Assembly (NCBI RefSeq): GCF_003319175.1
Contig: NZ_QOHK01000002.1
Span: forward strand, 310,001-374,000
Source of the DNA: Blastococcus sp. TF02-8
Lineage (GTDB): Bacteria; Actinomycetota; Actinomycetes; Mycobacteriales; Geodermatophilaceae
Length of the DNA: 64,000 bases
Direction: 5' to 3'
The notes under the pieces were generated by a model. That model was not told where the DNA came from and did no database searches. It saw only the letters and a program-made list of their open reading frames with translations. This document shows, piece after piece, positions 11,009 to 21,570 of this stretch. A program made the position numbers and the translations under genes. Numbering within the stretch: position 1 is the first letter of the stretch; every line of letters begins with the position of its first letter.

Positions 11009-11024
11009 AGTGATCTGAGTCACA
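11009..11024. promoter_or_regulatory. CRP/GlxR-like box
   Basis: AGTGATCTGAGTCACA fits the CRP-type pattern TGTGA-N6-TCACA (9 of 10 defined positions on the minus strand). It lies between the secreted-protein gene and pyrE. Confidence 0.55.
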
Positions 11025-11100
11025 ACCTCTTCGCTGATGCCCGTCGTCCCGAAGGCTCCCGTCCTCGGGACGGGGCCGTGACGTGTCTAGGGTCGTCGTC

Positions 11101-11655
11101 ATGACGGCCCCCACCGCGCTGCCCGACCGCGACCGGCTGCTCCAGCTGATCGTCGACCTCGCCGTGGTCCACGGAAAGGTCACGCTCTCCTCGGGCAAGG
11201 AGGCGGACTGGTACATCGACATGCGCCGCCTGACCCTCCACCACGAGGGGGCGCCGCTGGTCGGCCGCGTCATGCGGCAGCTGACCGGTGACCTGCGCTA
11301 CGACGTCGTCGGCGGGCTGACGCTGGGTGCCGACCCGGTGGCGACGGCGATGCTGCACGCGGCCGCCGCGGGGGAGGGCTTCCTCGACGCGTGCGTGGTG
11401 CGCAAGGCGGGCAAGGCGCACGGCCTGCAGCGCCGGATCGAGGGCCCCGACGTCGCCGGTCGGTCGGTGCTCGTGGTGGAGGACGTGTCGACCACCGGAG
11501 GGAGCCCGCTGACCGCGGCCGAGGCGCTGCAGGAGGCCGGTGCCGAGGTGGTGGGGATCGCGGTGATCGTCGACCGCGGCGGGCGGCAGGCGGTCGAGGA
11601 GGCAGGCTTCGAGTACCGCGCCGCCTACACGCTGGCCGACCTCGGCCTCGACTGA
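11101..11655 (+). CDS. pyrE: Orotate phosphoribosyltransferase
   Basis: 184 residues. It converts orotate and PRPP to OMP in pyrimidine synthesis. The PRPP-binding motif is VLVVEDVSTTGGS, and KVTLSSGKEADWYIDMR is the typical OPRTase N-terminal loop with the substrate-contacting residues. There is no Shine-Dalgarno at the ATG. A TAGGGT hexamer (11088-11093) lies 7 nt upstream, consistent with a leaderless mRNA. It is not clustered with other pyr genes in this window. Confidence 0.95.
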   Translation: MTAPTALPDRDRLLQLIVDLAVVHGKVTLSSGKEADWYIDMRRLTLHHEGAPLVGRVMRQLTGDLRYDVVGGLTLGADPVATAMLHAAAAGEGFLDACVVRKAGKAHGLQRRIEGPDVAGRSVLVVEDVSTTGGSPLTAAEALQEAGAEVVGIAVIVDRGGRQAVEEAGFEYRAAYTLADLGLD

Positions 11656-11667
11656 CTTCGCCAGGAT

Positions 11668-11684
11668 GATCAGGTGACCTGATC
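11668..11684. promoter_or_regulatory. Palindromic operator copy 1 (GATCAGGTgACCTGATC)
   Basis: A perfect 17-bp palindrome GATCAGGT-G-ACCTGATC, 12 bp after the pyrE stop. The identical sequence recurs at 11731-11747; centres are 63 bp apart, six helical turns, so both lie on the same DNA face. Confidence 0.75.
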
Positions 11685-11689
11685 GTTCT

Positions 11690-11725
11690 GGGTCCTCCCT
11701 CACCACCGGTGCTGAGGGAGGACCC
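11690..11725 (+). terminator. pyrE terminator hairpin, between twin operators
   Basis: A perfect 13-bp stem, GGGTCCTCCCTCA with its complement, and a 10-nt loop, placed exactly between the two operator copies. Confidence 0.85.
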
Positions 11726-11730
11726 GGTGT

Positions 11731-11747
11731 GATCAGGTGACCTGATC
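11731..11747. promoter_or_regulatory. Palindromic operator copy 2, at the glcD-like promoter
   Basis: The same 17-bp palindrome as at 11668; flanking T/A extends it to 19 bp. It would overlap the -35 region of a promoter whose -10 is TACCGT at 11763-11768, so binding should repress the oxidase operon. GGT-N-ACC symmetry would suit a GntR/FadR-type regulator, which is inference. Confidence 0.75.
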
Positions 11748-11774
11748 ATCATCGCGACGCCGTACCGTGTGACC

Positions 11775-13193
11775 GTGACCACAGTCGCCACCGCGTGGCT
11801 CGCCGAACTGACCGACGCGCTGGGCGCCGACGTCGTGCTGACCGACCCCGACGTCACCGCCTCCTACGCGCGCGACCAGGCCATGCTTGCTCCGGCCGGC
11901 ACGCCCGCAGCGGTGGTCTTCCCGCGCCGCACCGACGACGTCGTCGCCGTGATGCGGGTGGCCGCCCGCCACGGCATCCCGGTGGTACCCCGGGGCGCCG
12001 GCTCGGGCCTGGCGGGCGGCAGCAACGCGGTGGACGGCGGGATCACGCTGGTGATGACGCGGATGGACGCCGTCCTGGAGATCTCACCCGCCGACCGGCT
12101 CGCGGTGGTCCAGCCCGGCGTGGTCAACAAGCAGCTGCGGGACGCCGTCGCCGGCCACGGGCTGTTCTACCCACCGGACCCCTCCAGCTACGACTGGTGC
12201 ACGATCGGCGGCAACCTCTCCACGAACTCCGGCGGCCTGTGCTGCGTGAAGTACGGCGTCACCACCGACTACGTGCTGGGTCTGGAGGTCGTGCTCGCCG
12301 ACGGGCGGGTCCTGCGCACCGGACGGCGGACCGTGAAGGGTGTGGCCGGCTACGACCTGGCCCGCCTCTTCGTGGGGTCCGAGGGCACGCTCGGCGTCAT
12401 CACCGAGGCCACGCTCGCGCTGCGCCCCGCCCCGAAGGCCCCCGTCACCCTCGCGGCCTCGTTCGCGACGACGGCGCAGGCGGGCCAGGTCGTGGAGCGG
12501 GTGGTGACCACGGGCCTGGTGCCCAGCCTGCTGGAGATCATGGACAACACCTGCATCCGCACCGTGGACCAGGTGCTCAGGGCCGGGCTCGACCACGACA
12601 CCCGGGCGCTGCTGGTCGCCCAGTCCGACAGCGGGGGCGCGGCCGCGGGGGACGAGATCGCGGCGCTCACCGCCCTCTGCGAGGAGGCCGGCGCCCAGTT
12701 CGTGCACTCCACCGCCGACCAGGCGGAGGGTGACCTGCTGCTGCAGGCCCGGCGGATGGCGCTGCCGGCGCTCCAGCAGGTGGGCGGCGCGATGCTCATC
12801 GACGACGTCGCCGTCCCCCGCTCGCGGATCGCGGAGTTCCTCGACGGCTGTGACGTGATCGCGGCGCACCGACGGCTCACCGTGGGGGTCGTCGGGCACG
12901 CCGGCGACGGGAACATGCACCCCACGGTCTGCTTCGACCAGAGCGACGCAGACCAGCGCGAGCGCGCCTACGCGGCCTTCGACGACATCCTGGAGCTCGG
13001 CCTCGCGCTCGGCGGGACGATCACCGGGGAACACGGGGTCGGCACCATCAAGCTGGACTGGCTGGAGCGCGAGATCGGCCCGGTGTCCCTCGACGTGCAC
13101 CGGTCGATCAAGGCCGCGCTCGACCCCGCCGGGCTGCTGAACCCCGGCACCGTGTTCCGCTCCGCGGGGACGACTGCGAACCTGGTGCCGTGA
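11775..13193 (+). CDS. FAD-linked oxidase, glycolate/D-lactate dehydrogenase GlcD type
   Basis: 472 residues. An N-terminal FAD_binding_4 domain carries IPVVPRGAGSGLAGGSN and the PCMH-type GGNLSTNSGG loop. A C-terminal FAD-oxidase cap has GHAGDGNMHP and GEHGVGTIKLDWL. The family oxidises 2-hydroxy acids such as glycolate or D-lactate. GTG 11775 is chosen because TACCGT lies 6 nt before it (leaderless pattern); GTG 11769 is the alternative. No GlcE or GlcF subunit gene is adjacent. The next gene overlaps by 4 nt. Twin palindromes upstream predict specific repression, perhaps relieved by the substrate. Confidence 0.9.
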   Translation: MTTVATAWLAELTDALGADVVLTDPDVTASYARDQAMLAPAGTPAAVVFPRRTDDVVAVMRVAARHGIPVVPRGAGSGLAGGSNAVDGGITLVMTRMDAVLEISPADRLAVVQPGVVNKQLRDAVAGHGLFYPPDPSSYDWCTIGGNLSTNSGGLCCVKYGVTTDYVLGLEVVLADGRVLRTGRRTVKGVAGYDLARLFVGSEGTLGVITEATLALRPAPKAPVTLAASFATTAQAGQVVERVVTTGLVPSLLEIMDNTCIRTVDQVLRAGLDHDTRALLVAQSDSGGAAAGDEIAALTALCEEAGAQFVHSTADQAEGDLLLQARRMALPALQQVGGAMLIDDVAVPRSRIAEFLDGCDVIAAHRRLTVGVVGHAGDGNMHPTVCFDQSDADQRERAYAAFDDILELGLALGGTITGEHGVGTIKLDWLEREIGPVSLDVHRSIKAALDPAGLLNPGTVFRSAGTTANLVP

Positions 13194-14548
13194 GCGGAGC
13201 GCGGGAGCGGTTGGTCGTCATCGGCGGGGACGCCGCCGGGCTCTCGGCGGCCGCGCAGGCGCGCCGGCTCCGCGAGGCGGGCGCGCTCGAGGTGGTGGTC
13301 CTGGAACAGGGGCCGGAGATCTCCTACTCGGCCTGCGGCATCCCGTACTGGATCGGGGGTCAGGTCAGCGACCGCGACCGGCTGCTCGCCCGCACGCCCG
13401 GACAGTTCGAGGCGCACGGCATCGACGTGCGGATCCACACCCGGGCCGAGGCCATTGACCTCCCGGCGGGCACGGTCACGACGTCGTCCGGCGAGGTCCT
13501 GGGCTACGACCGGCTGGTCGTGGCCACCGGCGGCCGGCCCGTGCGCCCGCCGGTTCCCGGTCTCGACGCCGACGGCGTGCACGGGGTCCACCGGCTGGCC
13601 GACGGCGCCGACATCCGCGCGGCGATCGCCGCCGGGGCGGAGCGGGCCGTCGTCCTCGGCGGCGGCTACATCGGCCTGGAGATGGCGGAGGTGCTGCACG
13701 CCCGCGGGCTGGCGGTGACCGTCGTCCTCGCCGACCCCCTGCCGATGGCGCAGCTGGACCCCGACATGGGGGAGCGGGTCTGCGCGGCCATGGGCGCCAT
13801 GGGCATCGAGGTCCACCCGGGTGAGCCCGTGCGCGAGATCGAGACCGGACCCGACGGGGTGGTGCGGGCCGTCCGCACCGACGCGGGCAGCTACGACGCC
13901 GACCTGGTGGTTCTCGGGCTGGGCATGGGGGCGGAGGTGTCCCTGGCACGGGAGGCGGGACTGCAGCTCGGCCGCACCGGGGCGATCGAGGTGGACCGCT
14001 CGCAGCGCTGCGTCGGCCACCCCGAGGTGTTCGCCGCCGGCGACTGCTCCCAGACCTTCTCCCGGATCACCGGCGAGGCGCTGCACATCGCGCTGGGCAC
14101 GCACGCCAACAAGCAGGGACGGGTGGCCGGCTCGGTGATCGGCGGGCGGCCCGCCCGCTTCGCCGGCGTCCTCGGGACGGCGGTCACCAAGGTGGGGGAG
14201 ACGGAGATCGGCCTCACCGGGCTGAGCTCCCGGGCGGCGGAGCTGGCGGGGTACGACGCCCGCGCCGAGGTCGTCGAGGGCACCACCCGCGCCGGCTACT
14301 ACCCGGGTGCGGAGGAGATCGTCGTCAAGCTGATCACCGAGCGCGGCTCCGGGGCGCTGCTGGGCGCCCAGGTCGTGGGTGGCCCGGGCAGCGCCAAGCG
14401 GATCGACGTGTTCGCCACCGCCATCTGGGCCGGGCTCACCGCCGAGGAGCTGGCCGGCGTCGACCTCTCCTACGCGCCGCCGTTCTCCCCGACCTACGAC
14501 CCCGTGCTGGTGGCGGCGCGGGTGTCCAGCCGGATCGAGCAGGGCTGA
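13190..14548 (+). CDS. CoA-disulfide reductase/NADH oxidase-like flavoprotein
   Basis: 452 residues of the class III pyridine-nucleotide disulfide reductase fold. It has an N-terminal FAD site (VVIGGDAAGLSAAAQARRL), a single redox cysteine in SYSACGIPYWIGG (Cys ~49), an NAD site (VVLGGGYIGLEMAEVL), the FAD-ribityl motif VFAAGDC and a C-terminal dimerisation domain. Single-Cys enzymes of this type are CoA-disulfide reductases, NADH oxidases or peroxidases, and the sequence cannot separate them. The GTG start overlaps the upstream oxidase stop, so translation is coupled. A role in recycling reducing equivalents or peroxide made by the oxidase is possible. Confidence 0.85.
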   Translation: MSGARERLVVIGGDAAGLSAAAQARRLREAGALEVVVLEQGPEISYSACGIPYWIGGQVSDRDRLLARTPGQFEAHGIDVRIHTRAEAIDLPAGTVTTSSGEVLGYDRLVVATGGRPVRPPVPGLDADGVHGVHRLADGADIRAAIAAGAERAVVLGGGYIGLEMAEVLHARGLAVTVVLADPLPMAQLDPDMGERVCAAMGAMGIEVHPGEPVREIETGPDGVVRAVRTDAGSYDADLVVLGLGMGAEVSLAREAGLQLGRTGAIEVDRSQRCVGHPEVFAAGDCSQTFSRITGEALHIALGTHANKQGRVAGSVIGGRPARFAGVLGTAVTKVGETEIGLTGLSSRAAELAGYDARAEVVEGTTRAGYYPGAEEIVVKLITERGSGALLGAQVVGGPGSAKRIDVFATAIWAGLTAEELAGVDLSYAPPFSPTYDPVLVAARVSSRIEQG

Positions 14549-14664
14549 CGAGCGGCCCCGCCACCCCTGTGCGCGGGCAGGCCCCTGCACCGGGGCCCGG
14601 GGGTCCGGGATACTGACCGGCGACGTACAGCGCCGTACACGCCGTCCACCCGAGGAGTGCCCGC

Positions 14665-15696
14665 ATGCCCATCGCGACCCCTGAGGTCTACGCCGACATG
14701 ATCAGCCGGGCCAAGGAGGGCGGTTTCGCCTACCCGGCGATCAACTGCACCTCGTCCGAGACGATCAACGCGGCGCTGCGCGGCTTCGCCGACGCGGGCA
14801 GCGACGGCATCATCCAGTTCTCCACCGGCGGCGCGGAGTTCGGCTCCGGCACCAAGGTGAAGGACATGGTCACCGGCGCGGTGGCGCTGGCCGAGTTCGC
14901 GCACGTCGTGGCCGAGAAGTACCCGGTCAACGTGGCGCTGCACACCGACCACTGCCCCAAGGACAAGCTCGACTCCTACGTCCGCCCGCTGATCGCGCTG
15001 TCGAAGGACCGCGTCGACGCCGGCCAGGCGCCCCTGTTCCAGTCGCACATGTGGGACGGCTCGGCGATCGACCTCGACGAGAACCTCGACATCGCCGAGG
15101 AGCTGCTCGAGAAGGCCGCCGCCGCCAAGATCGTGCTCGAGGTCGAGATCGGCGTCGTCGGTGGTGAGGAGGACGGCGTCGCCCACGACATCAACGAGAA
15201 GCTCTACACCGCCGAGGGCGACTTCGTGGCCACCGCCCGGAAGCTCGGGCTCGGCGAGCGCGGCGTCTACCTGCTGGCCGCCACCTTCGGCAACGTGCAC
15301 GGCGTCTACAAGCCGGGCAACGTCAAGCTGCGCCCGGAGATCCTCAAGCAGGGCCAGGACGTCGTCGCCAAGGAGTTCGGCAGCGCCGACCCCAAGCCGT
15401 TCAACCTGGTCTTCCACGGCGGCTCGGGTTCCGCGCAGTCGGAGATCCGCGAGGCGCTGTCCTACGGCGTCATCAAGATGAACGTCGACACCGACACCCA
15501 GTACGCCTTCACCCGGCCGATCGCGGGCCACATGTTCACCAACTACGACGGTGTCCTGAAGGTCGACGGCGAGGTCGGCAACAAGAAGACCTACGACCCG
15601 CGCAGCTACCTCAAGGCTGCCGAGACCGGCATGGCCGCGCGCGTCGTCGAGGCGTGCGAGGACCTGCTGTCGGCCGGTCAGTCCCAGGGCGCCTGA
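14665..15696 (+). CDS. fbaA: Class II fructose-bisphosphate aldolase
   Basis: 343 residues, typical for the zinc-dependent glycolytic/gluconeogenic aldolase. The zinc and substrate motifs are LHTDHCPKD, ATFGNVHGVYKPG and VFHGGSGS, and NVDTDTQ binds phosphate. GAGGAG lies 8 nt before the ATG. It stands 116 bp after the flavoprotein gene; a GGATACT -10-like element is seen upstream. The DUF3151 gene follows directly, as in many actinobacteria. Confidence 0.97.
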   Translation: MPIATPEVYADMISRAKEGGFAYPAINCTSSETINAALRGFADAGSDGIIQFSTGGAEFGSGTKVKDMVTGAVALAEFAHVVAEKYPVNVALHTDHCPKDKLDSYVRPLIALSKDRVDAGQAPLFQSHMWDGSAIDLDENLDIAEELLEKAAAAKIVLEVEIGVVGGEEDGVAHDINEKLYTAEGDFVATARKLGLGERGVYLLAATFGNVHGVYKPGNVKLRPEILKQGQDVVAKEFGSADPKPFNLVFHGGSGSAQSEIREALSYGVIKMNVDTDTQYAFTRPIAGHMFTNYDGVLKVDGEVGNKKTYDPRSYLKAAETGMAARVVEACEDLLSAGQSQGA

Positions 15697-15698
15697 GC

Positions 15699-16118
15699 AT
15701 GACGCACTCGCACAACCTGCTGGGCGAGCCGGACCCGACGCTGCTGCCGGGCAACCCCGAGGCCGAGCGCGAGCTGGCCGAGGGCGTGCCCGCGGCGGAG
15801 GTCGCCGCGCACCACCCGACGGTGAGCGCGGCCTGGGCGGCGCTGGCGGAGGAGGCGATCGGGCGCCCGGAGCGGCAGCTCGCCGACACGATCGAGGCCT
15901 ACGCCTACGCCCGGACCGGCTACCACCGCGGGCTGGACGCACTGCGCCGCAACGGCTGGAAGGGCTTCGGCCCGGTGCCGTGGTCGCACGAGCCCAACCG
16001 CGGGTTCCTCCGCTGCGTCACGGTGCTGGCGAAGGCGGCCGAGGCGATCGGCGAGCACGACGAGCACCAGCGCTGCCTCACGCTGCTGCGCGACTGTGAC
16101 CCGACGCTCGCCGCCTGA
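15699..16118 (+). CDS. DUF3151 family protein
   Basis: 139 residues, starting 3 bp after the aldolase stop. A soluble, mostly helical protein with NLLGEPDPTLLPGNPEAE near the N terminus and a central AYAYARTGYHRGLDALRRNG helix that marks this actinobacterial family. The conserved linkage to fba suggests a related role, but no function is established. No cofactor or catalytic motif is evident. Confidence 0.85.
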   Translation: MTHSHNLLGEPDPTLLPGNPEAERELAEGVPAAEVAAHHPTVSAAWAALAEEAIGRPERQLADTIEAYAYARTGYHRGLDALRRNGWKGFGPVPWSHEPNRGFLRCVTVLAKAAEAIGEHDEHQRCLTLLRDCDPTLAA

Positions 16119-16280
16119 CCTGCGACTACTTGTGACGCAGAGTTACGAGGATCTCCGGTCCGGGGCCGTGTCACCCATCTGAGCAGTGCCTTTCCGGCGC
16201 CGTGTTTCGCAGATGATCTAGAAGAGCATCACTGTCCGTGCACGGCGCCGACCGGGCGCCCGCAGGAAAGAGGATGAGCA

Positions 16281-16424
16281 ATGGTGACCCTGTTGTGGAT
16301 CCTTGCCGTGATCCTGGTCGTCTCCGGGATCGTCTCGATCTTCCGCGGCCAGCTGCTGTGGGGGATCGTGCTGATCGTCGTGGGGCTGCTCGTGGGCCCG
16401 GGTGGCGTCAGCGTCTTCAACTGA
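16281..16424 (+). CDS. GPGG-motif small membrane protein
   Basis: A 47-residue protein that is almost entirely two hydrophobic segments (LLWILAVILVVSGIVSIF and GIVLIVVGLLVGPGG) joined by RGQLLW. The C-terminal GPGG marks a small actinobacterial membrane protein family. The ATG has AAAGAGG 8 nt upstream. A GTGAC-N5-GTTAC direct repeat lies ~145 bp upstream in an otherwise empty leader region. Function unknown. Confidence 0.78.
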   Translation: MVTLLWILAVILVVSGIVSIFRGQLLWGIVLIVVGLLVGPGGVSVFN

Positions 16425-16444
16425 CCCCCGCCCTGCGCCCGGGC

Positions 16445-17263
16445 TCAGCGTTCGCCGAGCTCCGGGTGCAGGGCGGTCAGTGCGTCGGTGAGGGTGGTCA
16501 GCGACTCGCCGCCGGCCATCAGCGCGGTGAGCTCGTCGGCGTCGATGTCCTCCCGGGTGAGGTTCCCGGCGACGTGGCCGTGGGCCAGCAGCAGGAACCG
16601 GTCGCCGATGACGTGGGCGTAGCGCGGGTTGTTCGTGACGACGACGACGGCCAGGCCCTGCGCACGGGCGGCCAGGATCGCCTGCCCGAACAGCGTCTGC
16701 CGCGCCACCGTCATGGGGGTCGCGGGCTCGTCGATGACCAGGGCGCGGGCGCCGAAGTGCAGGGCGCGGGCGACCGCGAGGCTCTGCCGCTCACCTGCCT
16801 GCAGGGCGCTCGCCGGCTGATCGGGGTCCAGCCCGGTCACCCCGACGCGGGCCATGGCGCGGGCCGTCGTCCGGCGTGCGCCGTCGACGTCCAGGCGCCG
16901 CAGCGGCCAGACGCCGCGGGTCGGCTCGGCGCCGAGGAAGAAGTTCCGCCAGACCGACAGCAGCGGCGCGACGGCGAGGTCCTGCCACACCGTGGCGATG
17001 CCCAGGGCGCGCGCCTGCCGGGCGGAACGGAAGCGCACCGGCGTCCCGTCGACCAGCAGCTCGCCCTCGTCGTGCCGGCGGAGCCCGGAGAGCACCGAGA
17101 CCAGCGTCGACTTGCCCGAGCCGTTCTCGCCGAGCACGCAGGTGATCTCACCGGGCCGGAGGGCCGCGGAGACCCGGCTGAGTGCCGGGACGTTGCCGTG
17201 CCGCACGGTGACCGCGCGCAGCTCGATCGCCGCACCGTCGTCGGTCCGCTCCGGGGTGCTCAC
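16445..17263 (-). CDS. Sugar-type ABC transporter ATPase with degenerate catalytic motifs
   Basis: 272 residues. Walker A GENGSGKST, Q-loop WQDL and Walker B ALVIDEP are intact. The signature reads LQAGERQ where the paralogue at 45513-46310 has LSGGERQ, and the H-loop reads VVTNNP where the paralogue has LITHNP. The signature Ser and switch His are therefore lost, and the D-loop is also altered (PATPM). The GTG start overlaps the permease stop by 4 nt. It pairs with the permease gene upstream and no binding-protein gene is present. It may be a poorly active or regulatory ATPase, or a decaying copy. Confidence 0.85.
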   Translation of the reverse strand: MSTPERTDDGAAIELRAVTVRHGNVPALSRVSAALRPGEITCVLGENGSGKSTLVSVLSGLRRHDEGELLVDGTPVRFRSARQARALGIATVWQDLAVAPLLSVWRNFFLGAEPTRGVWPLRRLDVDGARRTTARAMARVGVTGLDPDQPASALQAGERQSLAVARALHFGARALVIDEPATPMTVARQTLFGQAILAARAQGLAVVVVTNNPRYAHVIGDRFLLLAHGHVAGNLTREDIDADELTALMAGGESLTTLTDALTALHPELGER

Positions 17264-18315
17264 GACCGCGGCCTCGCCTTCAGCCGTCGGCGCACGACCC
17301 CGTTGGCGACCAGCGCCACGAGCAGCAGCGCGCCGAGCAACGTCTGGAACCAGCGGGGGTCCCAGCCGGCCAGCGTGATGCCCTGCCGGGCGACCGCGTA
17401 GAGCAGGGCGGCCACGGCCGCGCCGATCGCCGACCCGTAGCCGCCGGTGAGCAGGCATCCGCCGATGACCGCGACGACGACGAAGTCGATGGCCGTGCCG
17501 AGCGAGGCGTTGCCCAGCTGCACGCCCTCCACGCGGAAGAGCCCGAGCGTGCCGATCAGCCAGCCCGCGGTGGCGGTGAGGCAGAACAGCGCCACCGTCG
17601 TCCGGCGGACGGGCACTCCCAGTTCGCGGGCTGCCCGACGGGCGCCACCTCCGGCGAACACCGCGTTGCCGAACTTCGTGCGCCACAGCGCCCACGTCGC
17701 CAGCGCCGTGGCCACCAGCCACCAGACGACGGCCACGTGGAAGCGGGCGTCGCCGATCACCGCCGACGATCCGAACACGGCGGCCGCCGAGGGCCAGCCT
17801 GGGGCGTCGTCGAGCCCCCCGATCTGCGTGGAGCCCGAGACGCTCTGGAAACCGGCCAGGGAGACCCCCTGCAGCACCAGGAACGTCGCGAGGGTGACCA
17901 GGAAGCTGGGCAGCCCGGTGTTGACGACCAGGACGCCGTTGACGACGCCGACCAGGAGGGCGGCCAGCAGCGAGACCAGGAGCGCCGGCCACGCGGGCCA
18001 TCCCGCCGGGCCGACGAGCACCGCGGTGAGCAGGGAGCTCGCCAGCGCGACCGCGCCCGCGGAGAGGTCGAACTGTCCGGCGACGAGCAGCAGGGCCACG
18101 GCGACCGCCCCGATGCCCAGGGGCGCGGCGACGTCGAGGACGCCGGCGAGGCCGACGTCGGAGCGCAGGCCCGGCGCCTGGACGCCGAAGAAGACGACCA
18201 CGACCACGAGGGCCACCACGGCCGGCAGGCTGGGCCGGGCCAGCGCGCGAGCGAGCAGCCGGCGTCCGGCCGATGCCGGGGGCGGGCCGTAGGAGGGCAG
18301 CCGTTCGCCGATCAC
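17260..18315 (-). CDS. Sugar-type (RbsC/XylH-like) ABC transporter permease
   Basis: 351 residues with about 9-10 TM helices of the BPD_transp_2 family. Landmarks are AGQFDLSAGA and [16 protein letters not shown], typical of ribose/xylose/autoinducer permeases. It is clearly paralogous to the permease at 44458-45516. GTG 18315 was chosen for its GGAG element 10 nt upstream; further upstream the frame loses coding character. No periplasmic binding protein lies beside it, so the ligand cannot be inferred and it may share one with the second system. Confidence 0.85.
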   Translation of the reverse strand: MIGERLPSYGPPPASAGRRLLARALARPSLPAVVALVVVVVFFGVQAPGLRSDVGLAGVLDVAAPLGIGAVAVALLLVAGQFDLSAGAVALASSLLTAVLVGPAGWPAWPALLVSLLAALLVGVVNGVLVVNTGLPSFLVTLATFLVLQGVSLAGFQSVSGSTQIGGLDDAPGWPSAAAVFGSSAVIGDARFHVAVVWWLVATALATWALWRTKFGNAVFAGGGARRAARELGVPVRRTTVALFCLTATAGWLIGTLGLFRVEGVQLGNASLGTAIDFVVVAVIGGCLLTGGYGSAIGAAVAALLYAVARQGITLAGWDPRWFQTLLGALLLVALVANGVVRRRLKARPRS

Positions 18316-18509
18316 CGTCGGTCGGCTCCGGCGGTGGAGGGACAGTGCGTCGGCAGCGGGTCCTCCTCGGGCGTGCGCGTGCACCCCAGTGTCCACGACC
18401 CCGGAACGCGCTGGGACGGCGCCGCCCGGAGCGTGGTGACGGGCTGGCACGGCCATCCGTCAGGGACCCGCGGCGAGCGGGGCGAGTCGTGGGGGGAAGG
18501 GTGGTCCTC

Positions 18510-20476
<1,967 letters not shown>

Positions 20477-20544
20477 GGAGCCCGCCCCCGGTCGGGGACG
20501 AAAAGCACGCGACAGGGAGCGGGCGGCCGAGCACCATCCCCGGC

Positions 20545-21567
20545 GTGGATCTCACCGCTCTGGGCTGGACGGCCGACCGCGTAGCCGAGCTACCGTCCGG
20601 TTGCGAGCCCGCACGGGTGCTGCGGGTCGACCGGGGCCGGCTCACGGTCCAGGCTGCCGACGGCGAGCTGCGGGTGCGCGTGGCGGGCGTCCGATCCGTG
20701 GACGGGACCGGCCCCGCGGTCGGTGACTGGGTGGCGCTGCGCGGCGACCTGGCCGTGGCCGTGCTCCCCCGCCGCAGTGCCTTCAGCCGCGCGGCAGCCG
20801 GTCGTACGTCGACGCTCCAGGTCGTGGCCGCCAACCTCGACGTCGTCCTCGTCGTGGACGCGCTGGTCGGTGGTGCGCGGCTGCGCCGGATCGAGCGGTA
20901 CCTCGCCGTCGCGTGGAGCAGCGGCGCCGCTCCCGTGGTGGTGCTGACGAAGGCGGATCTCTGCGCCGACGTGACCGCGGCCGTCGAGCTGGTCGCGGAG
21001 GACGCCCCCGGGGTCCCGGTCCTGGCGGTGAGCTCGTCAACCGGGGACGGGCTGGGGGCGGTGCGCGACCTCCTCGGCCCGGGCCGGACGGCGGCGATGG
21101 TCGGGCACTCCGGCGTCGGGAAGTCCAGTCTGGCCAATGCGCTGTGCGGCAGGGCGGTCGCCGGCACGCAGGGGATCCGGGACGACGGGCGCGGGCGGCA
21201 CACCACGACCGCCCGCCAGCTGCACCTGCTGCCCGGTGGGGGCCTGCTCGTGGACACCCCGGGCATGCGGGAGCTGGGGCTGCCCGACGATGGCGGTGGG
21301 CTCGTGCAGGCCTACGCCGACGTCGTGGAGTTCGCCACGTCGTGCCACTTCCAGGACTGCGAGCACCGCACCGAGCCCGGCTGCGGGGTCGCGGCCGCGA
21401 TCGACGACGGCCGGCTCGACCCGGCCCGGCTCACGGCGTGGCGCAAGCTGCAGGGGGAGCTGCACCGCCAGCGGGTGCGCGTCGACGCCCGAACCCGCTC
21501 CGAGGAGCGGAACCGGCTCCGGGCCGCGCGCCGTGCGGGCCGGGAGCGGTCCGCGCGGTCGCGCTGA
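20545..21567 (+). CDS. rsgA: Ribosome small-subunit GTPase RsgA
   Basis: 340 residues with circularly permuted GTPase motifs: G4 (VVLTKADL) precedes G1 (GHSGVGKSSL) and G3 (DTPGMRE). An N-terminal OB fold precedes these, and the C-terminal zinc-binding finger is CHFQDCEHRTEPGC. RsgA checks late 30S assembly. The GTG start gives VDLTALGW. The gene ends 3 bp before the convergent glycerophosphodiesterase gene, leaving no room for a separate terminator. Confidence 0.95.
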   Translation: MDLTALGWTADRVAELPSGCEPARVLRVDRGRLTVQAADGELRVRVAGVRSVDGTGPAVGDWVALRGDLAVAVLPRRSAFSRAAAGRTSTLQVVAANLDVVLVVDALVGGARLRRIERYLAVAWSSGAAPVVVLTKADLCADVTAAVELVAEDAPGVPVLAVSSSTGDGLGAVRDLLGPGRTAAMVGHSGVGKSSLANALCGRAVAGTQGIRDDGRGRHTTTARQLHLLPGGGLLVDTPGMRELGLPDDGGGLVQAYADVVEFATSCHFQDCEHRTEPGCGVAAAIDDGRLDPARLTAWRKLQGELHRQRVRVDARTRSEERNRLRAARRAGRERSARSR

Positions 21568-21570
21568 GCG

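Noticed and set aside
14549-14664. GC-rich GCCCC/GGGGC hairpin before fbaA as a riboswitch
   Set aside because: Only a 5-bp stem; more likely a weak terminator remnant or chance pairing.
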